Source: Candidatus Absconditabacteria bacterium (GTDB taxonomy: Bacteria; Patescibacteriota; Gracilibacteria; Absconditabacterales; Absconditicoccaceae). From it: 64,000 bases of DNA. Below, in pieces: positions 39,428 to 52,359 of the stretch (positions within the stretch are counted from its first letter, which is position 1; every line of letters begins with the position of its first letter). The translations under genes and the position numbers were made by a program. Below the pieces are notes generated by a model, which saw only the letters and a program-made list of their open reading frames with translations, was not told the DNA's origin and did not search any database. Location of the stretch: positions 62,001 to 126,000 of the forward strand of contig JAQUDD010000002.1 of NCBI GenBank assembly GCA_028685875.1, in the 5' to 3' direction.

Positions 39428-40384
39428 ATGGATTTCCAGGATATTCTCCCTGAGGCGCAAAAAATCTGTGAAGAATTTCTGATGAAATATGCTGATGGAA
39501 CTATTATTATTCGATGAGCTACAGCAACGGGGAAAAGCAAACTCTCTGTCTTGCTTTCAGATTTTTTTGATACAGAAATAATTTCTGCCGATAGTAGGCA
39601 GATTTTTAGAAAAATGGATATTGGAACAGATAAGATTCCTGCAGAAATTAGAGCAAAAATTCCTCATCATCAGATTGATATAGTAAATCCTGAAGATTCT
39701 TATACTGCGGGACAACGAAAGGATGGCACTGAAAGGGCTATTGAAGGGATATTACAAAGAAATAGGATTCCTATCGTTGTCTGAGGAACTGGACTTTATA
39801 TTGATACTATTTATAAAAATTTTTCTATGCCGGAATGTCCCCCTAATCCCGAACTAAGAGAACAATTGCAAGCAAAAGAAGATGAAAAAGCTGGATATCT
39901 CTATGAGGAGTTAATGAAAATTGATCCTGAAGAGGCTCAGAAACTCCACCCTAATTCCCATAGATATCTCATCAGAGCCTTAGAAATTTTTCATGGTACG
40001 GGAATGACGAAGACGGAAAATTTTCAGCAACAAAAAGTGATACATCCCCTACTCATGCTTGGACTCTGGAGGGAAAAAGAGGAGACAAACAAAAGGATTA
40101 ATGCAAGAATTAAAGAAATGTTGAAAGGCTGACTCATAGAAGAGGTACAAGGATTGCTTGATGAAGGATATAGTAAAGACTTACAATCAATGCAGGGAAT
40201 CTGATATAAGGAAGTCGTTGGGTATTTGGAAAGGAACTATGACCAAGAGAAGATGGAGGAAGAGTTGAGGAGGAATACCCATTATTTAGCAAAAAAACAA
40301 AGAACTTGGTTCCGCCGCTATATCGCAGAGGGAATCCAAGCTCCTAGAGAGAATGTGGAATATAAGGTGTGGAATTTAGGTTAG
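39428..40384 (+). CDS. miaA: tRN-A dimethylallyltransferase
   Basis: 318 aa, five UGA codons. MiaA adds the dimethylallyl group to A37 of tRNAs that read codons starting with U. P-loop RGATATGKSKLS (about 36-47), first Gly from UGA. Then IISADSRQIFRKMDIGTDK, HHQIDIVNPEDSYTAGQ, VVGGTGLYIDT with one UGA Gly, and MQGIGYKEVVGYL. It uses DMAPP, which the nearby idi product can supply. Its TAG stop overlaps the TAA of the converging L,D-transpeptidase gene within TTAG at 40381-40384. Confidence 0.96.
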
Positions 40385-41526
40385 GCTACCATTCTAGAGT
40401 CCTTTATAGTACTATTATCTATAAAGTTTGACTGTGCTAAATAATTCTTATCTGGATAATAAGCAAAGACTAAGGAATCTCCCTTCAGATTATTCATAAT
40501 AGCACTTGCATCTTTTGGTAAAGTAAAACATCATTCACTATGATTAACGCCTCATGGATGGATAAATATTCCACGCTTCTTCGCTTGATCATTTGATTCT
40601 TCAATCCCATGTAATAATAACCCACTTCGACTCTTGCTTTTGGCTTTTGTTATTTCATCTGGTGTTCTATAAAATCCCAAACTTGTTTTATTACTTCATA
40701 ATTGATCTGAAAAGGAGGAGGCAAATTCACCTCAAGATTTTTTTCCATGTCCTACAGGAACAGCATATTCTACTTTCTTCTCCTTCAGATTAATCACATA
40801 AAATCTATTTTTAGTATTTGATTTTGAGTAGTCTACTACTGTTATATAATCAGAATTCTTTAAATCAGATTGAAGTTTTTGATATCATTGCATAGCAAAA
40901 GTAAATGGCTCTATATCTGGTTTCTCTTTTCCAGACAGTTCATCAAAAAGTTTTTTTATCTCTAAAGGAGATGAGACTGATATTGTTTCTCTAGAAGATG
41001 GAGCGGGAGAAGTATTTATAATTGTAGATCAAGCAGCAACTGTAGTAGCGGTAGTTGCTACAGCCACTTCTGGGGTTGGTGAAGGTTGTTGTGATGGAGA
41101 AGGGGACTCTGATGCTGATGGTAAAGATGAGCCCATAACACTTTCTTTCAGTTTATTCAAATCTTCTTCATCTTTAACCATAGCTAATTGATTTTTAAAT
41201 ATCTCTATTTCCTTTGATGTTTTCACATATAAAGCCATATTAAGTGAAAAAGCATCTTCTCAACTAAGATAATCTGAAAGCTCTTTTTTTGCAGATTCAG
41301 GATCTTCAGAAAATAAAGATAAAGCGGATAATTTTCCTGCATTAGCTAATTCGTCTACTTTGTAGGTAATGATTTCTTTCTTAGCGTTTACCAGGGCATC
41401 TTCTGATTGCTCTTCTATCCCAATAACTTTCCCCACTAAGGGAGAAATCTTTTCAAAAGCTGATCCTATACCGGATAGAGCTTCTGAAGCATTTGATACC
41501 ATTTCATTAAATTTTTCGATTGCCAT
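40381..41526 (-). CDS. YkuD_2-type L,D-transpeptidase
   Basis: 381 aa, about eight UGA codons. L,D-transpeptidases cross-link peptidoglycan stems or attach proteins to them. The catalytic part has YAVPVGHGKKSGGEFASSF, SRSGLLLHGIEESNDQAKKR, GIFIHPGGVNHSEGCFTLP, where Cys of HSEGC is the nucleophile; the Gly before it is UGA. This matches the YkuD_2 (murein L,D-transpeptidase catalytic domain) family. The N-terminal half is helical and then Ser/Pro-rich. I see no clear signal peptide. It is the third gene of an apparent operon with the two large proteins upstream (30 bp gap). Confidence 0.85.
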
Positions 41527-41556
41527 TGTTTATATGTAACAATTATAAAATATATA

Positions 41557-44500
41557 CTATAATTCGGATTTTATCCCATCAAGTGTTGTCTTATAATAGA
41601 TTTTTCAACTCTTTACTACATAGGTACATGCTGCCAATCAAGAGATTCAGGATTTTGTTCCTTTTATCATCATATCTAAAGGCAGTTTTATATACTCTTC
41701 TTGCTGAGAGTGCTGGAATATATAGTTTCTTAGTTCTGTTCTTATTTCTTCTTTATTATTTCTTAAAGAGAGATTCTCGTCTACTATTGCTATAAACTTA
41801 TTTAATAGTTCAGTATTTGTTGTTTTAGATTCTGCTATCATCCTTCCTGTCCAAAAACTATCTCTAGCATCTTTTATCTTAGTCTGCATATAAGAAATTC
41901 TCTCAACAGAGTTGAGTTCGGTATCAGTCGCAAAAACATTATCTCTTCCATTTATCTCATTCAGATATCGCTTTTGATCTTTTTCTGCAAAATAAATTCC
42001 ATGGATGTTTCTTTGTGACTCTGAGTAGAACATTTTCAACTGATCTAAATCATTTTCTCCTGTATAATTCAGGGTTCATGCTATCTCAAATAATATATTT
42101 TGTCCAAGATTAGGAGATATGTTATATTTTTCTTGAAACTGCAGATCTGTAAGAAAATTTGCCCTATCCTTTAATTCTGCTACCTGTAAGGAGGTAGGAG
42201 CAACTAGGAAATCTCTTAAAAGACTATCCAAGTGATTATAATCTATGGCATCTGGGTCTAAATCAACTTTTGGCCATGATGACAATGGCTTTCCTAACAT
42301 TTTATATTGCATGTAGTCTTCAAAGAAATTGATGTTTGTTTCTAATGCTGAGTATTCTTCCTGTTGTTCTGGTGGGAATTCATGTAATTTTGATTGATAG
42401 TAAGGAAGTTGGGCATACAGAAGAAATAACTCTCTATAGCGGTTATCAAACAATGATTCCAAATTTCCATAAAACATAGGATTTGTTTTCATAAGATTTT
42501 CTGAACGCTGCTTTTTGTAAGTATCAATATCATATTTGTTTTCATAATGTTCATCATTCAGTAGTATTTCATGGACAGAAGACTCTTGCAACAGATTATC
42601 TAGAGATGAAAGTGCTGCATTATGAGAATACTTTACTTTATCCACTAATGGTAAATCTTTATTGATATATGTTTTCTTAATATAAGCAAACCTTTTCTCT
42701 GTTTTCTCATTCACAAGCTTTTTATGGCTTTCTACCAGATTTTTGAGTTCTGGATCATTCAACACCTTAGGATCATTTAAATCATAATAGGAGAACGGAT
42801 AATTTTGAGATTCTTCTAAATAAATCAAAGCTTTAACCGCATCCGTCGTAGTAGGAGTTAGTCATAAACGTTTTTTTTCAGCTGATGATGGGATCATTTT
42901 ATCTAAGAAAGTATGATCTATTCATTGTCCTCGCCCGTTTATGCTGACTAATTCTTGTTTAATTGCTGGAAGACTTTTGCGGGTGAAATCTGTATAATTC
43001 TGTTTAAACTTATCTATATCTTCGTAATATTTATTCCCTAATGCTTGTACTCCCATAGCAGCAAAAAGCACTCCACCAGCTACCCACCCAGCACCAGGGA
43101 TGAACATACAAGCACCTGCAACAACTCAAACTCCTCCTGTTGTTAGTTCAAAGTAAGATTGATCTTCTCTCCATTCTCCTCTTTCTAAATTATATTGCTT
43201 TATCTCCTGCGCTTCAGAATACTTTTCAGAAAAATTATAGATATTCAAAGCAGCATCTCCAATAATAAGTGCTCTTCCCACCACTCTTCCAGCATATTTC
43301 ATTGCTGGATTAGTAAGTAATTTTTTTACTGTTCCTACCGATTCATAATGAGCACCATAACTTACTATATCTCTAATTTGCTTCCCATGCTTTACATTTC
43401 CCATCTTTGCTAACACATCTTGTGGGATCTTAGCTATTTCATCTGCTGATAATCCTGCCTTCAATAACTCATCACTAATTTGGGAAAGAGATCTGGTATT
43501 TTGTAATGCCTTCAGAAGTATTTCACCGTTTCCTTTCTGCTGTAATAAGACGTTCACCTTTGACAATACCTGTACTCCTTCTGATCCCATATGTGCAAAT
43601 CCAGATATTCCAGAAAATTTTTCCATAGACTGGAGTGCTTTCATAGAATCAGGAGTTATTGTTTTTGAAAAATCTTTAAGAGAAGAGATTTGATTAGAGA
43701 TAGAGGTATGGAAAGGCTTGAATCTACTATTCTTTGCTACATTCTCCAGTGAATGAAGCATCTTCGAAGTATTGGTTTTTGTTGTTTCCGCAATTCTTGT
43801 TCGTTTTGAAGAGTTTAACTTTAGATCATCAACCTGCTGTAATGAAAAATTCCCTTTTAAATGATCAATATTTCTAAAACTATTACGAATAAATAAAGCA
43901 GGATTATTTCCTATTTTGTTTGCATTTTTTGCATCTAATAAAAACTTCTGTAAAGATGTTCGACTCTCCGTATCAAGTTTTCCTCAATATTTTGCTATAT
44001 ACGATCAAAATTTCTTGGAAGATACTCAAGTTCCATCGAAAAGAGAGAGGTATTTAGGATCTATCCCCAACTGTATAATCCTTTCCGCCTGAGATAAATC
44101 TTTCGTTTTCATCATTAAAGACTGGAAGACCTCCCTTTCTATAGGACTAATTAAAGAATCCATCTTTGTAGAAATATTTCTCAATGCTTGTATATTTCAC
44201 TCATTAAGAGTAAACTTTACTTTTGTTTTATCTAATTTAAACCGGTCTTTAGGACGAAATAGTTTTCTATTATCATAAGATCCCTCAAAAACCATTGAAT
44301 ACAGCTTTGGATTATCTCCATATTTTTCCAAGAGAGAAGCTATTTGTTTGTAGTCTGCTCTTGATTTTCCCAGCACATGTTCTAATACATCTTCAACACT
44401 TGAGATTACGGGAGAGTTGGGATGTGCTGTTATCTTTAGACCTTTTTGTTTGGCAATCTTTGCAGCTGTTTCTAGTGAAATATCTCATTTACAGAGAGCT

Positions 44501-46812
44501 ATTCTCAACGTATTTTCATTAAATGCATACTGTGTAAGTTTGGAAGGAAGATAGTCTGCTGTTGATCTTAATACGCCTTTTCAGATAGACTTCCCGGAAA
44601 CATTAAGAGCGTATTTTCACAGACTCCAGACCTGTTTTACTCCAACAGGCAGTCTTGTCGGTCTGAGATGCAAAGTATTCCAGCCTAGTCTAATAGGATA
44701 TAATAAGACATCTAAAGATACTGCAGCACCCGCAACTGTTGCTCAGCCTTTTACCTTTTCTCGGACGTCTCCATTCCATACACTACTAATACCAGAAACT
44801 AAAGTTTCTCAAGAAATATATACTGTGGACACCCACTTTACTATGACATTCCCATTTTGATCTCTGCTTTCTTGCATATTCAACTGAGAGGTAACCAAAG
44901 ACTTCTGAAAAATATAATAATCCTGAATATCTTGTTCTAGCAATGTTAAATCTTGAGAAGTAAGAGTTCCTTCTTGAGACTTTTTCAAAATAGTTTGTAT
45001 AGTTTCTTTATATCTCTGAACCAAAACATCATATTCTCCTGTTTGTTGAATTTTTTCTAGAGTATCTTGTCCTCAAAAATCAAAATAAGAAAGAATAGGT
45101 AAGTATCTTTTATACCAAGCAGATCTACCAAAACCATCAATTTCATCCTCAAAATCACCACAAAGAGTTTCCAACATCTTATTACCTTTCTCTGAAAGCT
45201 TCCCATTATGAAGTTCAGACTCAATATGAAAAACTACTGATTCATCGTCCTCATCTTCAACTCATAAAAGATCATTCTTTCTCGAATCTATTTTATCCAT
45301 TTCTCATGAAACAAAGGGATCTTTCTCTCCATGGAAAAGATTTTTCTCTTTAAGATAATCAACTGATTGATACAGCGTCTTCGAAAGGAATATATCAACT
45401 TCAGGCTGAATATGTTCTTTATACCATGTATCATCAGAGAGATAGTTTTCTATCTTCTCCCTCTTTTTTTCCTCAGAGAGACTAGAAAAGTTATCTATAT
45501 TATTAGTTGTTAAATATTCTCATGCTAATGTATAATCTAGAGCTCTTTTTCTACTCTGATAATAGGACATCACAGAGATAGATTTTCTAAATACAGCCCT
45601 TAAATGTCATTCTAACTCGGGAAGCGATTTTAATTTTTCTAAAAGCTGATCAAGATTTTGTTTTGTATCAAATTCTAAGAACGCCGGTATAATTCCATCT
45701 ACCGTTCATGCTAGAGGTAATAGAAGTGTCTTTAGGGCATCAACTCACATGTTTTTCATTTTTCATCGAAAGATGTTTGTTTCTGTTCCTACAACTTCAT
45801 ACATAAAAGCCTGTTCTTGGAGCATCGCTCACACATTTGCATATCTAGCATTTAAAACATAAGGAACTAATCCTGACATCTTTTTATTATCTTTTGTTTC
45901 AAAAGGAGAATCTCCCAACATAATCTCTATACCAGAATTTCCATTAGTTTCACCAATAGCACTTGTATAATAGTCGTTAATTACTCAGGATAAGGATTCA
46001 TATTTTGCATATTCAGCTTCTGGTAATGTAAGATATTCCTTTCCTCTTGAACCAATATCCGTTCATGGAACAGTTTCTTTTCATGCTCATTCTTCTTTCT
46101 CTTTACTGAAAGGATTCCGTCCAAAAATATCCCATTTCCCTGTAATTAATCACCTCCCAACATAAGTTCCTCCTGCTCAAATTCCTAACCAAGTCAATGC
46201 CTTCTTCCACCACGATCCTTTCTCCTTATTATCAGAAGAATCTTTTTCTTTTTGTTTCTTTTCTTTTTTCTCTCAAAATGCCCAATCTCGAATACCTTTT
46301 ATCCCTTTATATGCCAAATATACAGCTCCAGCTCCAGATGCTACACGAAAAAGGTTTTTACCAGGATGTTCTTTCCACTCCTCTGCAGAAACCAAAGCAC
46401 TCGCTTGTTCTCCAATCCACTCTTTCCCCTTTTGAAAAAAGTTTTTTTCTTCTCCTTGAGGAGTTTCTTGATCATTCGAAGAAGTATCTTTCGTTGGGTC
46501 TACATCCATAGTAACTTCTGATGTTTGAAGCGAGGACTCTTCCACAATATCATTTAGATCTGAGAGTTGAGAAAGGCTTTCTTCTGTCTCTTGCAGAAGC
46601 TCTCTCGTTCTCTGAAGTTCTGCCTTAGATACCTCATCTGTTTTATTATCTAGAAGAGAAATTCTAGATTGAAGGGAATCTTTAAGAGAGTTCGCATCTT
46701 TTTCTAATTCTGATTTCTTTTGTTCCTTTTCATGTATATCAATAACTGAAGATAGCTCGTTGAGCTCCTCCTTAATTGAGAGATTTCTTTGTTGAAGTGA
46801 ATCAAGACTCAT
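41557..46812 (-). CDS. Giant 1751-aa protein of unknown function
   Basis: Single open frame of 1751 codons, free of TAA/TAG over 5.2 kb on the minus strand, with about thirty UGA codons read as Gly. The N-terminal 90 residues are a coiled coil (ELSSVIDIHEKEQKKSELEK), then an acidic Ser/Pro-rich linker, then KNFFQKGKEWIGEQ, a Gly-rich hydrophobic stretch (ASGAGAVYLAYKGIKG), a charged part and WLGIGAGGTYVGRGLITGKW. This order recurs in the 561 aa protein encoded just upstream. Further hydrophobic segments lie at about 1187-1200 and 1220-1255 (CMFIPGAGWVAGGVLFAAMG). The rest is helical. I recognise no family. Located between the 561 aa gene (20 bp) and the L,D-transpeptidase gene. Confidence 0.75.
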
Positions 46813-46832
46813 ATCAAAGAACAAAAGATAAA

Positions 46833-48518
46833 TTACTTCCAGCCCGTAAAGTTTCCTTCTGCAGGCAAAGTATTGAGATAATCTAAGAAAGTCTTTCTAT
46901 TCTCTTTCTTATCTATTGTAGGAAACTTTTCTTTAAGGGTTTTCTTCGTTAATACATGCTCCTTTAATGTCTGATCCGATCTATCCACAAACATCCCTGA
47001 TCGAAATAAAAACTCTGACTCAATAGAAAAGGGAGCTGATGTAGATCACTTACCTCCATATTCACATTTCATTTTATTTACAAAATTTGCAGTCCTTACC
47101 AATTCTTCAAAAGAAGAAAACAGCAAATCACATCCAACTATTTTGAGTTCAGGTTTTGTAATAATTTCTACTTCATGAGAATTCCAAGACTGGATAGTAT
47201 ACTTATCAGGATGCTCTGGGTGCTGAATAGCTTTAATTTCTCACCTCGTTCACTGAAGATTATCTTCTTCTTTTGTCTTTTGGATAGCCTTTTGAAGCTC
47301 TAATGAGATTTGATTTACTGGGTTTTCTGGATGCTGTTGATTATGGTCGTATCATGCAGATTGCTTTTCCCAGCACGCTAACTGATTGAGATATGAACAA
47401 AATCAATCTTTGAATCTAGACGAAAACAGTCCTCCATCAATATCAGGGACATGTTGTCTTAATGTGGAAAACAATCCACCACTCATTACTTCAATCCTTT
47501 TCTCTTTCCCATTTCCAGATGCATGGGCTCACTGGTGGAAATAAATATCTCCTGTCCACCTATTTCATTCTTCGAAAGGTGTAGCATTTGCTCCTTTTCC
47601 TATATAATTACTTTTAAGATGATTAATAAAGTTTGCCATAAAAATTAGCTGAGAATAATCTGAGAATTTTTTATCAATCCCCTCAATTTTCATGTTTTCT
47701 TTATCAATCTTGGTTCCAATAAAGTTTCCTGTTGCATCTTTCCCATAGGATCTAATCTCCGAAGACACTTCATCATAGGAAATCTGTCCGATATTATGAA
47801 GCAATTCTTTTTCAGATATTCCATTTAAATTACCTTGTACTAAAGGAAGAGCATCCTCAAAAGAAATTTTTTGTTTTTTATTCCAGTCAAAGAATTCTTT
47901 CAGACCCCATTTCCCCGTATATACTCCATGAGAAACATAATATGCGGCTGTTCCAATCTCTGTTCGTTTTAGAAAATTTCACCATCATGATTCCCAAAAC
48001 TTTTTTGAATCTTCTTCCTTTTTTTCATCCTTTTTAAAAAGGCTCTTTATCCCTTTGTAAATTCCTACTCCTGCTAAGAGAATCCCAGCTCCAGATCCTA
48101 TAACCTTTGCCTTTCCCCATGTTCAGTCATCCCAATTTTGTTTCCCTCGATCAATTATTTTGTTAGTTGTCTCACTTATAGATTCTCCTGCTCTTTGAAA
48201 GAAATTCTTATCTTCATTTCCCTCAGAATTTGATGAAGATTGAGATGAAGCATCAGGAGAAGTATCCACTTTCGTCTTCACATTTTCAATCTCTGTTTGA
48301 AAACCAAGCAATTTTGACTGTTCAGTAGTATCATTCTGTGCTTTTAACACATCTGCATCTTTCTTCAAATCCATCAAAAGCAAATCTAACTCCTGAGAAA
48401 GTTCAATCTTTTCTTGGTCAGATTTTGTTTCAATATCCTTAACTTTTTCCTGCATTTCTACAGTTTTATCTTGATACTTCTGCACTACTTCAAGCTTATC
48501 AACTTTTTTATCTACCAT
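46833..48518 (-). CDS. Unknown 561-aa protein with shared N-terminal module and internal duplication
   Basis: 561 aa, about a dozen UGA codons. N-terminal coiled coil (VVQKYQDKTVEMQEKVKDIE), Ser-rich linker, then KNFFQRAGESISETTNK, GSGAGILLAGVGIYKGIKSL, a Lys/Glu stretch and IGTAAYYVSHGVYTGKW: the same order as in the 1751 aa neighbour. The C-terminal half holds two copies of one segment, LIFMANFINHLKSNYIGKG (about residue 300) and LVRTANFVNKMKCEYGGKG (about 480), each followed by a PF. No catalytic motif recognised. First gene of the operon; sufS lies upstream on the same strand. Confidence 0.75.
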
Positions 48519-48646
48519 AATAAAAATCCATAAAGGTATAAATCTCTATAAGTATACCTAGATGGATTAAAAACTACAAATCTACTCTTATTTTACCTCT
48601 CTATAATTATTGACATATTTAATATAAAAGTCATAATAAATTACCC

Positions 48647-49840
48647 TTAAATAAGGGGATCCAATATAGCAAAAAAGTTCTCTAAATCTCCAATATCATT
48701 GTAGAGATAACTACTCATGCGAGCACTTCCTCCTACACCTAGTGATTTATGTAATGGATAAGCACAGTGTCCACCCGCGCGAATACAAATATTATTCTGA
48801 GCGAAAGTCTCTCAAATTCTATTAAAATTCTGATTCTCATAAGGGATGAAAGAAAAGACACCAACACGTGCTGTATCTTCTCCAAGCGATCCAAGTACTT
48901 GAACTTTTTCTTTACGTTTAGTAAATTCACTGGTCGCATAAGTAACGAGTTCTTTTTCATGGTTCCAAATAGATTCTATTCCTCAGACACTCTCTATAAA
49001 TTCTAATGCTTTGAGGAGGGATACTGCACCCACAATATTTGGAGTTCCTGCCTCAAATTTGTCAGTATTCCCCTGCAAAGAAAATGCATCCTGGCTTACA
49101 TCTTTTACGGTTCCTCATCAAAGGATAGTAGGAGTTAACTCTTTTACCCATTGATGTTTGAGGTAAAGCATCCCCAGTCCCGTATGAGCCAACATTTTGT
49201 GCGCTGTCATGACGAAGGCATCACATCCAATAGTTTGCATATTAACAGGGAAGTGTGGCACAGATTGCGACCCATCGATAATAAAGAAAGTATCGTCTCT
49301 AAGCAGAGTTTTTATTCTCGCTACATCAATGATCGTTCCTGTTACATTAGAAACTTGTGAGACGGAAACTACTTTCACACTCTCGTCATATTTCGTAACA
49401 AAATCCTCTCGATCAATATCGAAGTGACTATTTACTGCTATAAATTTGAGAGAAAATCAAATACTCTTACTTAAGGTTTGCCAAACCAAAATATTTGAAT
49501 GATGCTCCCAAATTCCCACTAATACCGTATCCCCTTTTCAGAGTTTTTTTGAGTTTACTAATGTCTGTGCAATGAGATTGAAAGCATAGCTTGCATTGTA
49601 AGTATAGATGATTTCTTTCGCTTCTGCCCTGATAAGTTGAGCAAGTTTTTCTTTGCTAGCATGATAGGCCAGCTCTGATCTTTCAGAAAGCTTATAGAAT
49701 CCTCTATGGATATTTGCATAATCATTAGCCAAGAATTCTGATACCCCATCAATTACCGTTTGGGGTTTTTGTGTTGATGCCGCATTATCTAGAAAGACTA
49801 ATCCCGGATTATTTTGGAAGATTGGAAAATATTTTTTCAT
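48647..49840 (-). CDS. sufS: Cysteine desulfurase SufS-type
   Basis: 397 aa, about six UGA codons. PLP enzyme that takes sulfur from cysteine for Fe-S clusters and tRNA thiolation. N-terminal FLDNAASTQKPQTVID, IHRGFYKLSERSE; VSQVSNVTGTIIDV; DGSQSVPHFPVNMQ; the PLP lysine in MTAHKMLAHTGLGMLYLK; and the active Cys in AGGHCAYPLHKSLG. All match the SufS/CsdA group rather than IscS. Possible partners in the window are the short SufBD-like protein (33342) and MnmA (52360), which needs sulfur from a desulfurase. Confidence 0.93.
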
Positions 49841-49859
49841 GAATATCTAGTAATAATGA

Positions 49860-51767
49860 TTAAATTTGTTTGAGAAGGTAATGGGTTGTTGTATCAGAAG
49901 ATTTAGAGATAAGATAAGAGTTTGATGTAGACAGACGGAGCGATCATTCTGTTAATGTTCCATTAGTAAGGATAAAGGTAACTGTTCCTACCTTACTATC
50001 TGTTTCTAAATCATATAGGTCTCCATATCGGACAAAACTATTAGACCCTACATTGTAAGTGGTAAGCGTTGATTTTTTCACAAGATATCTTGTTCCTAAT
50101 AATTCTATATATCCATTTGTAAATGCACTATTATTTAGGGACAGGATATCGATATATACCTTTGCTGATGCTTTTGTATCTCCTGACTGAGAGGTTACCT
50201 CAAGGGTTTTAAGAATCTCTGACGAAAGTTGACTCTCATTGAGATTATTATACATGGTCAGACGAACCTTCATCCTATAAAGGAATATCGCTACCTCATA
50301 TCTTGAAATGGGATCTTTGAAGGTAACCGTATCTGGTGCAGAGATTAGGCTAAGCTCTATAGCTCTATTGTAATAATTCATCCATCGTGGGGAAGTGTTT
50401 TCATCTAAACTTTTCCCATCAAAGAGTCTGATCAACATCGCCATAAATTCTGCTTTGGTAACGGTTTGTGTAGGATTAAATTTAGTTGCAGACACCCCCA
50501 TGACTCCATACTGGCAAACTCTCGTTATAGGGTCTCTAAATTCAGAATTTGTGCTTACATCTGAGAAGCTACAGCCTCCAGTATTTCTAATTGTTGTGAG
50601 ATTTGTTGCACTTGCAAAATAATCAATCATCTTCGCTACTTGTTCACGAGTAATGGTTTCAAATGGTAAATAGCTTGCAACGGTATTGTAACTCGTAATT
50701 TCTTGATCATACATCCATTTAATCGCTTCGTTGAACTCAGGATCATCAGAAAGAGAGGTATTCCCTACAATAATATCTAAATCAAGTCCCCCCGTACCCA
50801 TAGCATTAGATCCACTCGTATTATTAGAAGAATCTGCTCCTGAGAGTGCATTTAATTGGGCTAGAAGCTGATCTACTAGTTGCTGATATTGCGTAGTAGA
50901 GGTCGTAAGCTGATCTACAATCTTCTCAAGGTTGTTTTCTCCTTCTTGTCCTACGATCAGATTTTTGAATCTATAAATTAGGAGGGCTACCTCTCCCCTA
51001 CTAGAAGGAAGATCAATATTTGCAAGATTACTCTCATTGGTAATTCCTAGGTTTTTCGCCTTTACATAATATTCTATCCACCAAGGATTAGCAGATTCGT
51101 CCGATTTTTTTCCTTCAAGGATTCTCATTAATACTGTAAGGACTTGCCCCTTAGTTAGGTTATCATGAGGTATAAAGATCGGTTCTGTCGCACTTCCTCA
51201 GAAGATTCCCCGTTCACAAGACTTAATAATAAATCCCGATAAGGTAGGGTTAAAAAGATGAGTGTCTGTAAATCCACAAGTAAAAATCTTTTTATCAACT
51301 TTTTCAAAACCGAGCACATCATAGAGTTGTGCCATCAATTTTGCCGCTTCTTCTCTCGTTACATAATCTCACGATCTATAGTCTGTATCATTACTATACA
51401 TGGTGAGACCATTATTATACATCCAGTAGATCGCCTGATCGAGTTCAGATCCTGTTGTGAGACTAAGCAGGACATTAGATCAAAATATAGGAGTTATGCT
51501 AGAATTCTCGTTTCCTGTGGCAGTCGTTCCTGTTGTAACTGATCAAGAGTTTACCTCTCCTGTAAGGAGAGCTCCCGTGGAAATGTCACCGGAACTTACT
51601 GAACCAGAAAAATATTGATACATATTTTCTGTGCTGATGTTCATATCTCCAGAACTAAGATATACTTTTTTTTCTATGGTATCAATATTGATATCATATT
51701 GCCCAAAGGCGATTCCAAGTGCAAAAGTAGAAACTATAGAGAGGAATAGTGCGGATTTCTTGAGCAT
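49860..51767 (-). CDS. Secreted SLH-domain-type surface protein
   Basis: 635 aa, about four UGA codons. Signal peptide (KKSALFLSIVSTFALGIAFG) then a Ser/Gly-rich linker and several SLH-like units: AIYWMYNNGLTMYSNDTDYR followed by VTREEAAKLMAQLYDVL; AKNLGITNESN with SSRGEVALLIYRFK; AIKWMYDQEITSY with ITREQVAKMIDYF; VTKAEFMAMLIRLFDG. SLH domains bind secondary cell-wall polymers and anchor proteins to the surface. A coiled stretch lies in the middle, and the C-terminal 120 residues are beta-rich. Probably a cell-wall-bound surface protein, perhaps held by a polymer made with the GT26 enzyme at 19230. Confidence 0.8.
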
Positions 51768-51858
51768 AAGAAAAACATAAGTATAAAGATGCTACTGAAG
51801 ATAGTAGAAATATATAAGCCTTTTTCAACTATTTAATGGAGTTTTTTTTGCATTTCTG

Positions 51859-51888
51859 TTGAAGAATGAGAGGGGATTTTTATAGAAT
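51859..51888 (+). promoter_or_regulatory. Promoter candidate, leaderless context
   Basis: TTGAAG (51859-51864), 18-bp spacer, TAGAAT (51883-51888); ATG 51894 lies only 6 bp after the -10 box. Confidence 0.4.
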
Positions 51889-51893
51889 GAAGT

Positions 51894-52307
51894 ATGCCTT
51901 TAGTTCTTTTGCACGCTATGATACTAACAATCAGTAAAGAGTATACTTACGCTCTCATTTGAGCATCTGATAATCCAGAAAAATATGGGAACATCATTCT
52001 AAGAGATTTTATGGATAATGGTTATCATATTATTCCCATAAATCCTAATGACAACAATGGTATTATTGAATGACTACAAACATATAAAAATTTGGGAGAA
52101 CTATCCGAACACGTTGATATAGTAATTTTTGCAGTTCCTCCACAAGTGGTAGTCAGTATTTTACCTGATGTTGTGAAAAAAGGCATTAAAAAAATCTGGA
52201 TGCAACCCGGAAGCGAAAGTAAAGAAGCAGTGCAGTTTTGTAAAGAACATGAGATAGAATACAGTACTATTGATTGCATTATGGTGGAAAGAAAAAAGAT
52301 AGTATAA
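51894..52307 (+). CDS. CoA-binding (Rossmann-type) protein
   Basis: 137 aa, two UGA codons. Matches CoA_binding_2 proteins (YccU-like): YALIGASDNPEKYGNIILRD, GYHIIPINPND, DIVIFAVPPQVVVSILPDVV and WMQPGSESKEAVQFCKEHEI, with an end DCIMVE (usual form: ..C.m.e). These bind CoA or acyl-CoA and often regulate acyltransferases; the exact role is unknown. ATG 51894 fits a leaderless mRNA; ATG 51918 is the alternative and fits the family N-terminus better. Confidence 0.85.
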
Positions 52308-52359
52308 AGTACATAGTCACTCTCTTGAAAAAGAAGTGCTAAATAACTATAAAGAAGTT

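Noticed and set aside
41520-41795. Plus-strand frame of 91 codons over the end of the giant gene
   Set aside because: Shadow of the longer minus-strand frame; hydrophobic only because of the AT-rich complement.
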